Of a DNA stretch of 64,000 bases, positions 9,202 through 17,325 are shown piece by piece (position 1 is the first letter of the stretch; the number at the start of each line of letters is the position of its first letter). Position numbers and translations under genes: made by a program. The stretch covers positions 186,001-250,000 of the forward strand of contig JACKNE010000009.1 of assembly GCA_024235035.1 (NCBI GenBank). Direction: 5' to 3'. Below the pieces are notes generated by a model that was not told the DNA's origin, searched no databases, and worked only from the letters and a program-made list of their open reading frames with translations. The DNA comes from Gammaproteobacteria bacterium (GTDB taxonomy: Bacteria; Pseudomonadota; Gammaproteobacteria; Competibacterales; Competibacteraceae).

Positions 9202-10581
9202 ATGCCTAAAAACCGCCTTGCCGCTCTTGCGTTATGGTTTGCCGCTGTCAACCCACTGGCCTCTCTCGCCGCCGCTTCGATTCACGAATCAACCTTGGAT
9301 AACGGTTTGAAAGTGCTGATTCGTGAAGATCATCGTGCACCGGTCGTTGTTTCACAGATTTGGTACAAAGTGGGATCTAGTTATGAACCCAGTGGCCTGA
9401 CCGGCATCTCTCATCTACTGGAGCATCTGATGTTCAAGGGGACGTCCAACGTACCCGGCGGTGAATTCTCCCGCTTGATCGCCGCGAATGGTGGGGATGA
9501 AAATGCGTTCACTAGTCATGACTACACCGCCTATTTTCAGATTCTGGAAAAAGAGCGATTGGAACTTAGCTTTCGGTTGGAAGCTGACCGGATGCGCCAC
9601 CTGCTACTCAAACCAGAAGATGTCGCCAAGGAAACCCAGGTCGTCGCCGAGGAACGCCGATTGCGCACCGAAGATCAACCGGAGGCATTAACCCAGGAAC
9701 GTTTCTACGCCACTGCCTATCTCACCAGTCCCTACCGCAATCCGATCATCGGCTGGATGCAGGATATCCAATCCATCAGTCCCGATAATCTGAAACGTTG
9801 GTATCAGCAATGGTATGCACCAAACAACGCCATTTTAGTCGTGGTCGGCGACATCGATCCCATCGAGGTCCGCAAATTGGTGGAGAAGCACTTTGGCCCT
9901 TTGTCACCCAGCGAGTTGACCTCGCCCAGACCAGCAGCGGAAATACCACAGTTGGGTGAACGCCGGATGACCGTCAAGGCCCCGGCGGAAGTACCCTATG
10001 TAGTGCTCGGCTATAAAGTGCCGACCCTGAAAACCGCTGCTGAAGCATGGGAACCTTATGCGCTGGACGTACTCGATGGCATTCTCGATGGCGGCAGCAG
10101 CGGGCGAATCAGCCGCCATCTAATTCGTGGTTCTCAAGTCGCTGCCGCCGCCGGCACGAGCTATAGTCCAACTACGCGCCTGGAAGCGTTGTTCGTGCTG
10201 GCAGGCAATCCTGCTCCAGAGCGCACTAACAGCGAGTTGGAACAGGCACTGCGCGCCGAAATCACTAAATTGCGTGAGGAATTGATCAATCCTGAGGAAT
10301 TATCGCGGGTCGTTGCCCAAGTCGTCGCCACCGATGTCTATCAGCAGGATTCAATGTTCTATCAAGGGATGCGGCTGGGTATTCTGGAAACCGTCGGTCT
10401 AGGCTGGAAGAGGCTCGATGACTATGTGCAACGCATCCAAGCCATTACCCCGGAACAAGTGCGCGAAGTCGCTCGCAAATATCTTACTGATGACCGGTTG
10501 ACCGTAGCAGTGCTGGAACCGTTACCGTTGGATGGCCCGCGCCCAGCGCCTAATGCGATGATAGATCATGCGATTCGCTAA
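9202..10581 (+). CDS. M16-family zinc metallopeptidase, periplasmic
   Basis: A 459-residue pitrilysin-type protease. The start at 9202 is chosen because GGAG sits six bases upstream and the protein then opens with a signal peptide (MPKNRLAALALWFAAVNPLA, cleavage near Ala-Ala-Ala). The inverted zinc motif is HLLEH (residues 71-75), with the third ligand Glu in the downstream ETQVVAEERR region. The C-terminal half holds the inactive repeat (the YAPNNAILVVVGDI region). Bacterial M16 proteases of this kind are often encoded beside a second, catalytically empty M16 gene. Here there is none, because the next feature is the left end of the integrated element. Confidence 0.9.
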   Translation: MPKNRLAALALWFAAVNPLASLAAASIHESTLDNGLKVLIREDHRAPVVVSQIWYKVGSSYEPSGLTGISHLLEHLMFKGTSNVPGGEFSRLIAANGGDENAFTSHDYTAYFQILEKERLELSFRLEADRMRHLLLKPEDVAKETQVVAEERRLRTEDQPEALTQERFYATAYLTSPYRNPIIGWMQDIQSISPDNLKRWYQQWYAPNNAILVVVGDIDPIEVRKLVEKHFGPLSPSELTSPRPAAEIPQLGERRMTVKAPAEVPYVVLGYKVPTLKTAAEAWEPYALDVLDGILDGGSSGRISRHLIRGSQVAAAAGTSYSPTTRLEALFVLAGNPAPERTNSELEQALRAEITKLREELINPEELSRVVAQVVATDVYQQDSMFYQGMRLGILETVGLGWKRLDDYVQRIQAITPEQVREVARKYLTDDRLTVAVLEPLPLDGPRPAPNAMIDHAIR

Positions 10582-10744
10582 GATTCTCTGTCGATTACAA
10601 CACCCTAAGCACACTGGACGCCGCCGACCGGTATCACGTTTCTGAAAAATCTCTACGCATATCCAGCCTAGGCCGACGCACTCGACACCGAAATCAATTG
10701 CCCGGCAATAGGCATCATCGGCAAAAGCTGGTTTCTGTCGGTTC

Positions 10745-10856
10745 CTGTCGGCTTGTGTCGGTTCAAAGGCCGACTCCCAGCAGGGAAAAGAACGGTAACT
10801 ATCTGAAAAAATGGCGCGCCCGGCGAGACTTGAACTCACGACCTTCGGCTCCGGAG
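10745..10856. repeat. attL direct repeat
   Basis: 112 bp matching 20962-21074 except for one missing T after a run of six A. It includes 45 nt of tRNA-Arg 3' end (on the minus strand) plus about 67 bp of tRNA-downstream DNA. Identity stops at ccggag, inside the anticodon arm, where tyrosine integrases usually cross over. Confidence 0.88.
10812..10856 (-). pseudogene. tRNA-Arg(CCG) 3' fragment left by integration
   Basis: 45 nt identical to the 3' part of the intact tRNA at 21030-21106: the 3' side of the anticodon loop and stem, the T arm, the acceptor strand and CCA. The 5' half is absent and the sequence changes abruptly after 10856. It is the original chromosomal tRNA end, displaced when the element brought its own copy. 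Confidence 0.85.
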
Positions 10857-10896
10857 TTCTATTCTAGGTTTTCTTTCCCTAGAATCATGTGCTTCT

Positions 10897-11598
10897 ATGA
10901 CCTCAGCGACACAAGCCGACAGATGGCGAAAAGGGTTCGCCCTAGTGCTAGCGTTCACGCTCTTCATGCTGGCGCTGGCGCTGCTGGCATCACTGTTTAC
11001 GGCTAAAGAACCCGGCGTATTCCTGCACGGCCAAGCCAGCCGCATCATTGACGGCGATACTTTCATCCTGGAAACCGGCCAGCGCTCCCTTAGAATCCGC
11101 CTCAGTGCGATTGACGCCCCAGAAAAGAATCAACCCTATGGCGTGGTCGCTACACGCTTCCTAGAAGACCTCCTTACCGGAAAAGCGGTCCAGGTTCGGG
11201 ATGAAGGAGCAGATAAATACCGGCGAACTCTTGGCCGGGTCTTCGTCGGGAATCGAGATGTAAATGCAGCCCTGGTAGAACAAGGGGCAGCTTGGGTCTA
11301 CCGCCAGTACAACCACGATTTAGAGCTATTGACCCTTGAAGCGCAAGCCAAAGCGCAACAGCGCGGACTGTGGGCGCTTCCTGATCCGATTGCCCCTTGG
11401 GACTGGCGAAAAACCCGGAAAAGCCAAAAAATTGAGGTGCGATCAGAAGCGGATAGAAGCGCAGGTTGCCAACCCGATAAACGCACCTGTAAAGACATGA
11501 TCAATTGCGAAGAGGCACGGTTTTACCTGAAGCATTGCAATAGGTTACGCTTGGACGGGGATAAGGATGGCATTCCTTGCGAAACGCTTTGTCGTTAG
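10897..11598 (+). CDS. Thermonuclease (SNase-like) with C-terminal Excalibur domain
   Basis: A 233-residue protein with an N-terminal membrane anchor or signal segment (about 14-34). A staphylococcal-nuclease-like domain follows (about 43-165): IIDGDTF, then RIRLSAIDAPE with the catalytic Arg and Glu, then DKYRRTLGRVFV with the second Arg. The C-terminal Excalibur motif (about 190-233) has paired cysteines and an acidic Ca2+-binding-like loop (DGDKDGIPCETLC). The predicted role is an envelope-anchored or exported Ca2+-dependent nuclease. It lies just inside the left att repeat and overlaps the convergent membrane-protein gene by 4 bp. Its last ~45 codons are clearly related to those of the gene at 20495-20842 at the other end of the element. 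The ribosome-binding site is weak, so the exact start is uncertain. Confidence 0.85.
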   Translation: MTSATQADRWRKGFALVLAFTLFMLALALLASLFTAKEPGVFLHGQASRIIDGDTFILETGQRSLRIRLSAIDAPEKNQPYGVVATRFLEDLLTGKAVQVRDEGADKYRRTLGRVFVGNRDVNAALVEQGAAWVYRQYNHDLELLTLEAQAKAQQRGLWALPDPIAPWDWRKTRKSQKIEVRSEADRSAGCQPDKRTCKDMINCEEARFYLKHCNRLRLDGDKDGIPCETLCR

Positions 11599-12200
11599 GG
11601 TCCAGGAAATTCGGGCGGCCAAGGATCACCCGGTGGTGTGGTGGTATCAGGGGAAAACGGGGCTTCAAACCAATCTCGAATATCGTTCAGAATGTTGTTG
11701 ATGATATCGCCAGGCGATTCAGGCAACTTGGTTGGGTCTGGAGGATCACCTTCTAGCTCAACATCATAATGAGCAAAGCAAAACATCTGAATCAGCGAGT
11801 CAGCAAACGGTTTAAGTTCGCCAATCATAATCATCAGCGCACCAACATAAATCACGGTCTGAATCAGGAACGTTACCATAACACGCAAGATTGCTAGTAA
11901 TCGCCCTAGCCACCCTGCCCATGAAAGCACTAACAGCGCCCTTTGCAGGGCTACCAGCGCTGTTAATACTTTGGGGAGTTCCTCCCCAATTTCTTTGCAA
12001 AGTGTTGTCAACGTCCAAAATCGATGCGCCCATCGACACCAATCCACGTTAATTGAATGATCGTTCGGACAGATCGGCGTGTGCGTTAAAATATGGGCTT
12101 TAAAGCGATCGAGAACGCGCTTCTTCTCCGCTGGATCAAGGTTCCGGCAGTAGAACCGAATTAAATCGGTATCGGTAAATGTCGGGTCTTTCCGTGGCAT
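11595..12200 (-). CDS. Hypothetical membrane protein of the mobile element
   Basis: I do not recognise this 201-residue protein. The start at 12200 (MPRKDPTFTD) is preferred because a longer reading from 12272 would begin inside the terminator at 12263-12306. The N-terminal third is soluble and contains four Cys and several His (YCRNLDP, HTPICPNDH, DWCRWAHRFW, TLCKEIG), a possible metal site. The middle has two or three hydrophobic segments (about 78-140). The tail (about 150-201) is rich in Pro and Asp. It is the last gene of the leftward block, after a terminator, so it is either read through or has its own promoter. A holin or envelope role is possible but unsupported. Confidence 0.6.
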   Translation of the reverse strand: MPRKDPTFTDTDLIRFYCRNLDPAEKKRVLDRFKAHILTHTPICPNDHSINVDWCRWAHRFWTLTTLCKEIGEELPKVLTALVALQRALLVLSWAGWLGRLLAILRVMVTFLIQTVIYVGALMIMIGELKPFADSLIQMFCFAHYDVELEGDPPDPTKLPESPGDIINNILNDIRDWFEAPFSPDTTTPPGDPWPPEFPGP

Positions 12201-12262
12201 AGGCGATTTTCCCGGCTTTTGGCCTTGTTTGGCGCTGGGGGAAACCCCGGTATGCACCCCTG

Positions 12263-12306
12263 AAAAAAACAAAAACCCGGATTCCTGGACGTGCCTGAAA
12301 TCCGGG
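12263..12306 (-). terminator. Rho-independent terminator of the FN3/HU gene block
   Basis: On the minus strand an 8-bp stem (CCCGGATT / AATCCGGG, outer arms at 12276-12283 and 12299-12306) is followed by a T-rich run (TTTTTGTTTTTTT). It lies 21 bp past the stop of the gene at 12328-13326. Confidence 0.85.
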
Positions 12307-12327
12307 CGCCTTTGCGCCTTGCTGTGG

Positions 12328-13326
12328 TCAGGTCAAGGCCGCTTCGGTATCCGTCATCACCTGCCCTAGCTTCACCCCGGTTTTGAAGCCGCTCGACAGG
12401 TCAAAATCCGCGCTTCGGGCCGGCGGAATAATCGTGTACGTACCATTGCGGAACTGGGTTTTTTCCTCTGACCATTGCGCCTTGAAAACCCCGAAATCCG
12501 AGAGTGTCACGCTACCACCTCTGGCCACCACATCCTTGATCTTGTCCAACGCATTCACCCAAACTGCGGTGATTTGCGCCGCATCAATCGCAGGAAATTG
12601 ACTGGTCAGCCAACTGACAAATTGGCCATGACTCATATAAATCGCTGTTCCGGCCAAATCATCCGGTGTCGGTTCCACCACATCGGCGGCGCTGGCCGTT
12701 AAATTCACCGGTGGGGCATACACCACGCTGGAATTGGTTGAACGGTTATAGGCTTGAACACCGAAACGGTACGCATGAACAGCCCCATCTCGTGTGCCGT
12801 ACCGGGTCATGTTTTCGAGAATCACGAAGGATTCGGATTCAGACATCTTGGCGACGTTGCGCTTTTTGCCCAAATCATCCAAGCAAATGACATCGACATC
12901 CTCTGCACTGGTCCATTCGACCTTTACTTGATCCGGCACCACACCGGCACGGTCCCGTAAAACCGTCACCATAACCCCGGTCGGGTCAGGCGGTGGCGCC
13001 ATATCAAACGAAGCCACCAAGACCTCGGATTCCACCTCATCGCTGGTTTCCGTCCCGTCATCATGCCAGAACTTGAATTGCACCGGGTGCGACAAGCCAT
13101 CTTGTGGAACCGTGACGCCATTGACACGGATCATCGGCGGATACTGGCTCAGCACATCGAAGGTGCAATCTTCGTAAGCGCCACCGTCGATCATGGCTTG
13201 CACCTTCAAATTTGCCTGAGTAAACGTCAACCGGACCGTAAACTCGCAACCAGTTTGCAAATTAGTGAACGGGTCTTTGGTCTTTTTGAACGATGGAATG
13301 ATATTGCTAGGAGCATCCAAAGGCAT
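12328..13326 (-). CDS. Ig/FN3-like protein with C-terminal HU/IHF-like domain (short paralog)
   Basis: A 332-residue protein. Residues about 20-110 look like an Ig-type beta domain (PQDGLSHPVQF) and about 112-212 like an FN3 domain (VPDQVKVEWTS ... YRFGVQAYNRS). Residues about 230-320 align well with HU: two helices, then GGSVTLSDFGVFKA (the GFGxF core of HU), a shortened beta-arm containing RNG instead of RNPQTG, and a closing helix (SSGFKTGVK). There is no signal peptide. It is the second of a tandem pair, and its order of domains repeats the C-terminal ~260 residues of the larger neighbour at 13342-15810. GAGGG eight bases upstream supports the ATG. The function is unknown. A virion or appendage component using the HU fold for DNA contact or dimerisation is inference. 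Confidence 0.75.
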   Translation of the reverse strand: MPLDAPSNIIPSFKKTKDPFTNLQTGCEFTVRLTFTQANLKVQAMIDGGAYEDCTFDVLSQYPPMIRVNGVTVPQDGLSHPVQFKFWHDDGTETSDEVESEVLVASFDMAPPPDPTGVMVTVLRDRAGVVPDQVKVEWTSAEDVDVICLDDLGKKRNVAKMSESESFVILENMTRYGTRDGAVHAYRFGVQAYNRSTNSSVVYAPPVNLTASAADVVEPTPDDLAGTAIYMSHGQFVSWLTSQFPAIDAAQITAVWVNALDKIKDVVARGGSVTLSDFGVFKAQWSEEKTQFRNGTYTIIPPARSADFDLSSGFKTGVKLGQVMTDTEAALT

Positions 13327-13341
13327 GGTTAAACCCTCATG

Positions 13342-15810
13342 TTAAGGAATCACAACACCTTCAACAACGCTCCGTTTAAAAGCACTGTCAAAGGTAAAAT
13401 TGGCTTGCCGTTCCCCATTTTTCCAAACCGCTTTAAAGATGCCAAAACCATTTAGACTGACATGGCCACCTTGCGCCAGTAAGGTTTTGATCTTCGACAA
13501 GCCAGTCTTTACGATATTCTCGACATCCGCCAACGGTACAAAAGAATCAACCTCTTGTTCATCAAACAACTCTTCTAAAAAGGTCGCCTGATTTATCACG
13601 GGGTCTAAAACCGGTGGTGCAGGTGGTGCGGGCAAGGCTTGAATCAAGACTTCATTCGAGAGCACGACAGACCCTAGCGCACGAAGAGCAAAGCCGCGCA
13701 CACCAAAACGCACGGCATTCAATCCACTCCCCGCTTTTAAGCTCTTTCGTAAGTCCTCAACCATCACTTCATTTGTCGTACTATCGGCATAACCTAAAAT
13801 CAGTAAACGGCCATGAACCACTGCCACCAACTGCACCAGTAGCCCAGCAGGCCAGCTTAAACGCACCTGATCGGGTAGTTGCCGTGTGGCTTGGCGTAAC
13901 AACTCAGCCGTCAATTGATTAGGCGATGCTGGAGTCTCGACCGACATCTTGATCGCGGTAAAAACCGCTTGCGTCTTCTCGAAACCGGTCAATACGTTTT
14001 CCCGGTGAACCGTGATCGTCAAGCCATGCGTCAACCCATCTTGCGGAAGCTCAATCGCTTCGAGAATCGCGTTAGTCCCGACATTGCGCGCGGTAAAAGC
14101 CACGGGACCGCTTTCATCGTTCACTGCGGTAATTGCATTGCTGGATAACCCAGTAATCACCAGCGAAAACGATCCATCATATTCAGTAATGAGGTTTGTT
14201 TGATATGGCGTTTCAGGGATTTCCAAATCAGCAGCAGTAGGTAAAGAAACAAGCCGGTTGGCGGTTGGAATGACGCTGATAACCTGACTATCCACCGTGT
14301 TAATCAAGGTGGCTGTGAATTGAATCTCATGACTCGCTCCATCTAAGGCTTCGCGTGGGACTTGCGCTAGCCAAGCAGCGGCTTGCTCGACTGCATAATC
14401 TCCCTCTCCATCCACGGAAAAATGCCATTCCCGGCGCATTTCAACCGGGACCGTCCCCATAAAAAAAGGTGAATCCCAACTGACCGCATTGGCGTACTGC
14501 CGGTTAATCGTCCAATCCACAAAGGGATAATATTTCGAGCGTAGCGGCAAGACAGCAGGCATCACCGCCTCTAGCCAAGCATCGCTGCTGCCCGCCTTCC
14601 GGGCGCGCGCTTCTACGGTATGGAGGCTGGTCCCCTGTGAGGGTTTACCATCGGAATAGCGGTAGCCATGGGCAATGTCCAAAGGGCCGGTCTGATCCAA
14701 AAGCCCGGTTGGATCGTTTTTGCCGTGCAACCAGGCGTCAAACTGGCCGTTGATGGCCTCGGTGGTGAGGGTCGGTTGCCAGACCATGCCATCGACTCGG
14801 GTCTCGATTTCCAGCGCCAGAGGCGTAGCGCTGACGGTCCAATGGATGGTCAACACAGAGGGGGTGATAGCGCCGGTCGCGCCAACGAACAACGTCAACG
14901 CCATCCCCGTTAACACACTGACAGGAGCATTCGCTAGAACATGCATAGGGCGTGGCGCTGTGCCAAACACGCCAGCGGTCAACTCCAAAGTCACTTGATA
15001 TTCTTCGCCATCCGGCGGTAATGGTACATCCGCCATAGTCCGAAATTGGCTATTGCCTAAACTCTCGACACCGTTTGAAAATGAACTGGAATCATCCCCG
15101 GCCACCGAATAATAAACTGTGCCATCGTAAGACAATCCTTCTTCATGCGCGGATTGCAACCAATCGGAGGAAAATTCTACGGTCAGTGTGTTGTAAGCGC
15201 CTTCTCGTATGACAGAAAGCAGCGCTGGTGCAGTCAAGTCAGGTCGGTTATGGGGAATCGCGAGGCTGGCTAGATTAGCCGGGTTTTGCGTGGAATAAAC
15301 CTCAATGGTGCGGTCTTGCCAAAGACCTGTCTGAACCGTGGCGTTATTCTCGGTGGTGGTGCTGATTTCATCGTTGCCGTAACCAGCAGGATCAAGCAGC
15401 TTGACAGTCCAAGCATCACCGTTAACGAGGGTTCCTGTCCAGGTCAGTACAACCATGGAGCCTGTTCGAGTAAACGCTAAATCGATAATCGGGTCGGATT
15501 GCGGCGGCGGTGAATACATCCATTCCAACGGTGTCGATTCACCTTCTGCATTAAACGCGGTAATCCGGTGCGGTTTGCTTAAATCAACTTCATTACCAGT
15601 AATGTACTCACTGGTTAAATTGGTTGCAGTGCTATTGATGGTTTGAATCAACTGCCAACCCATCGAGCCATCGACGACAGAAGGCCCATATCGGTAAACA
15701 TAAAAGCCTTGATGGTCGCTATCCGGTGCGGTGGTGATGTCGCAAACGTTTGCGTACCAATCGGATCGGTAATAGACCTGAAAACTCAATGGGGTGGCCG
15801 GTGCGGGCAT
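13342..15810 (-). CDS. Large multi-FN3/Ig-like protein with arm-less C-terminal HU-like domain (long paralog)
   Basis: An 822-residue, cysteine-poor, beta-rich protein. It has a chain of Ig/FN3-like domains: for example ITAFNAEGESTP near 85, VVLTWTGTLVNGDAWTVKLL near 130, and PDQVRLSWPAG / AVRFGVRGFALRA near 655-710. It ends in a HU-like domain at about 740-822 with the core GGHVSLNGFGIFKA. The DNA-binding beta-arm of HU is replaced by a tight turn (WKNGERQ) before the last helix (DSAFKRSVV). No signal peptide. GAGG six bases before the ATG supports the start. The last ~260 residues share domain order and short motifs with the following gene. Position after the lysis-type genes suggests a late, structural product. 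Tail-fibre-like, scaffolding and DNA-condensing roles all remain open. Confidence 0.75.
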   Translation of the reverse strand: MPAPATPLSFQVYYRSDWYANVCDITTAPDSDHQGFYVYRYGPSVVDGSMGWQLIQTINSTATNLTSEYITGNEVDLSKPHRITAFNAEGESTPLEWMYSPPPQSDPIIDLAFTRTGSMVVLTWTGTLVNGDAWTVKLLDPAGYGNDEISTTTENNATVQTGLWQDRTIEVYSTQNPANLASLAIPHNRPDLTAPALLSVIREGAYNTLTVEFSSDWLQSAHEEGLSYDGTVYYSVAGDDSSSFSNGVESLGNSQFRTMADVPLPPDGEEYQVTLELTAGVFGTAPRPMHVLANAPVSVLTGMALTLFVGATGAITPSVLTIHWTVSATPLALEIETRVDGMVWQPTLTTEAINGQFDAWLHGKNDPTGLLDQTGPLDIAHGYRYSDGKPSQGTSLHTVEARARKAGSSDAWLEAVMPAVLPLRSKYYPFVDWTINRQYANAVSWDSPFFMGTVPVEMRREWHFSVDGEGDYAVEQAAAWLAQVPREALDGASHEIQFTATLINTVDSQVISVIPTANRLVSLPTAADLEIPETPYQTNLITEYDGSFSLVITGLSSNAITAVNDESGPVAFTARNVGTNAILEAIELPQDGLTHGLTITVHRENVLTGFEKTQAVFTAIKMSVETPASPNQLTAELLRQATRQLPDQVRLSWPAGLLVQLVAVVHGRLLILGYADSTTNEVMVEDLRKSLKAGSGLNAVRFGVRGFALRALGSVVLSNEVLIQALPAPPAPPVLDPVINQATFLEELFDEQEVDSFVPLADVENIVKTGLSKIKTLLAQGGHVSLNGFGIFKAVWKNGERQANFTFDSAFKRSVVEGVVIP

Positions 15811-15823
15811 TGGGTGACCTCGA

Positions 15824-15985
15824 CTATTTCATGCGCTCATCGCGCCAGATTTCAATCAGGGAATAAGCCGCACCCAAGGCGATAGCCAGCGCTTCTAACA
15901 AATCGGGTCGGATCGTGATCCCGACTACGGTTAGCAATCCTAAAAAACCGCGCCAGGTGCTGGGTTGGCTGAAATCAAGTTTCAT
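15824..15985 (-). CDS. Small single-TM phage-type protein (holin-like)
   Basis: 53 residues, MKLDFSQPSTWRGFLGLLTV at the start, with one or two hydrophobic stretches (about 13-45) and a charged end (WRDERMK). A longer in-frame reading up to 16141 antisenses the neighbouring gene and has no phage-like N-terminus. Short proteins of this shape, with the TWRG motif, are common in phage lysis cassettes. The start overlaps the end of the preceding gene by 11 bp. Holin function is inferred from size and neighbourhood only. Confidence 0.6.
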   Translation of the reverse strand: MKLDFSQPSTWRGFLGLLTVVGITIRPDLLEALAIALGAAYSLIEIWRDERMK

Positions 15986-16262
15986 GCCGGTTCGTCGCTT
16001 CGCGGACCGTAAACCGATGTTCCAAGGCGGTGAGGCGCATGGAGTTCTTTTCTTCACGTCGTTGCAATTCTTGAAACGATTGTTGCCAATAGCCCGTCGC
16101 CATTTGGCGCTGCTGTTCGGCGAAAGCAAAGCGTTCTTCAATCAGTTTGGATAAATCGGCTTGGCGTTGTTCCAGGTGCTGGATAATCAAGCGTAACAGT
16201 GCCCAACCACCACCCATCATGGCGATGATGAGCGGGATGATGATTTCAAGCCAGTCGTTCAT
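15975..16262 (-). CDS. Membrane-anchored coiled-coil protein
   Basis: 95 residues with one N-terminal membrane segment (about 5-26: LEIIIPLIIAMMGGGWALLR) and a charged alpha-helical, coiled-coil-like rest (LEQRQADLSKLIEERFAFAE onward). It overlaps the transglycosylase end by 17 bp and the next gene start by 11 bp, so the three are translated together. The layout recalls an i-spanin or a holin partner, but no outer-membrane spanin partner is visible. The family is not recognised with certainty. Confidence 0.6.
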   Translation of the reverse strand: MNDWLEIIIPLIIAMMGGGWALLRLIIQHLEQRQADLSKLIEERFAFAEQQRQMATGYWQQSFQELQRREEKNSMRLTALEHRFTVREATNRHET

Positions 16263-16743
16263 AGCGCGCGATGACTTTATCGACGTAATTTTGGTTCACG
16301 TAATGGTCGCCGACTTGGCGAGGACTGCCCGCGCTATAGGCGGCAATGACCGGATGCCATGACCCTTTGAAATAGTGATTCGCTAAATAAGCCAGGTGTT
16401 TGCAGCCATATTCCAAGCCGGTTTCAATGGCGCACAGTGCGGAGAGAAATGGGCCGTTAAATCCGCGTTCCCTTGCCGTTTGTCCCATGACTTGCATCAA
16501 TCCCCATGACGTGGCGCGGGCGATGCGTTCACTATCGAATGAACAAGGTGCAATGGCTTTTAAACCGGGTTGCTTTTCCACATAGCGCTTGAAAAACAAC
16601 GGTTCGTAGCGCATGGCGAACGGATCGCCGGATGATTCGACCAGCACGATGGCGCTGACCAGCGCCACCGGTAGATCGTAGGTTTGCGCGATGCGTTGAA
16701 GAATCGGGTGGTGTTCGATGTTCATATCATAATTAAACATCAT
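16246..16743 (-). CDS. Lytic transglycosylase / lysozyme-like protein (SLT fold)
   Basis: 165 residues. The SLT-type catalytic region is visible: AIVLVESSGDPFAMRYEP with the catalytic Glu, ARATSWGLMQVMGQTARERG with the conserved S-x-G-L-M-Q box, and WHPVIAAYSAGSP near the end. It has no signal peptide, so it would need a holin, or act inside a particle, to reach peptidoglycan. Its ATG follows immediately on the stop of the P-like gene (TGA-ATG), indicating coupling. The likely role is cell lysis or local wall opening for the element. Confidence 0.85.
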   Translation of the reverse strand: MMFNYDMNIEHHPILQRIAQTYDLPVALVSAIVLVESSGDPFAMRYEPLFFKRYVEKQPGLKAIAPCSFDSERIARATSWGLMQVMGQTARERGFNGPFLSALCAIETGLEYGCKHLAYLANHYFKGSWHPVIAAYSAGSPRQVGDHYVNQNYVDKVIARYERLA

Positions 16744-17325
16744 TCAATTATGGCATTCAACACGCTTAGGCTGAATTTTTAAAATCGTTTTCATTTGCGC
16801 CAGCGCCGCGCATCCGGCCACCCGGCGGGCTTCTTTCACGCTTTCTGGAACGGGTAAGGCTTTCGGCGCTAGGGCATGGTACGGGGCTAGCCGTGTAGGC
16901 GGCGGGCGGCACAGGGCGATGAATTCGGGCAGCGTGGGTGGCCAGCCGTCGCCGCGTTCGACACAGCCGCGCAGGCCACGCGCCAATTCGTCCGGGCCAA
17001 AACCCGCCAATGCCCGACCCCAGGTTTTGGCTGCATCGGTCAATTCGCCCTGATCATTCAGGGCAGGTCCGTAGCCTGTCTCCCAACGATGCCCGTAAAC
17101 GTGGTTAAAACGGCTCCAGAGCGCCGTAACACCTTTAGGGGCCAGGGTACCATTAGTGTCGGATGAAATCGCCTGAAATCGCGTCGTAGGCGTCTTCTCG
17201 ATCATGTTTGTCGTCGATGAAGCGTTGGTAGCGTTCGTTGCGTTCGTGGAGGGATTCTTTTCGCGGGCCTCTAGCCGGGTGCGTAGGCTGTCTAGCAACG
17301 CTTTGGCGGATTGCAGATCGTTCAT
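16744..17325 (-). CDS. Replication protein P-like (helicase-loader type)
   Basis: 193 residues. The central part LWSRFNHVYGHRWETGYG, the WGRALAGF helix and GWPPTLPEFIALCRPPP follow the pattern of phage replication protein P, which loads the host DnaB helicase. The start at 17325 (MNDLQSAK) is chosen because AGGAAA precedes it; a GTG at 17364 and an ATG at 17205 are alternatives. The N-terminal ~57 codons overlap the end of the DnaT-like gene out of frame (17153-17325). The linker is rich in Asn/Thr/Ser (NATNATNASSTTN), encoded by short tandem repeats. Function is assigned by motif only. Confidence 0.75.
   Translation of the reverse strand: MNDLQSAKALLDSLRTRLEAREKNPSTNATNATNASSTTNMIEKTPTTRFQAISSDTNGTLAPKGVTALWSRFNHVYGHRWETGYGPALNDQGELTDAAKTWGRALAGFGPDELARGLRGCVERGDGWPPTLPEFIALCRPPPTRLAPYHALAPKALPVPESVKEARRVAGCAALAQMKTILKIQPKRVECHN

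Noticed and set aside
10736..10765. Short regular tgtcgg repeats as a mini CRISPR
   Set aside because: Units are 10 bp with no spacers and no cas genes; they belong to the att region.
12200..12272. Longer start for the element membrane protein at 12272
   Set aside because: It would begin inside the terminator stem-loop at 12263-12306.
12328..15810. The FN3-type proteins as secreted adhesins
   Set aside because: Neither has a signal peptide or cell-wall anchor, and both end in an HU-like domain.
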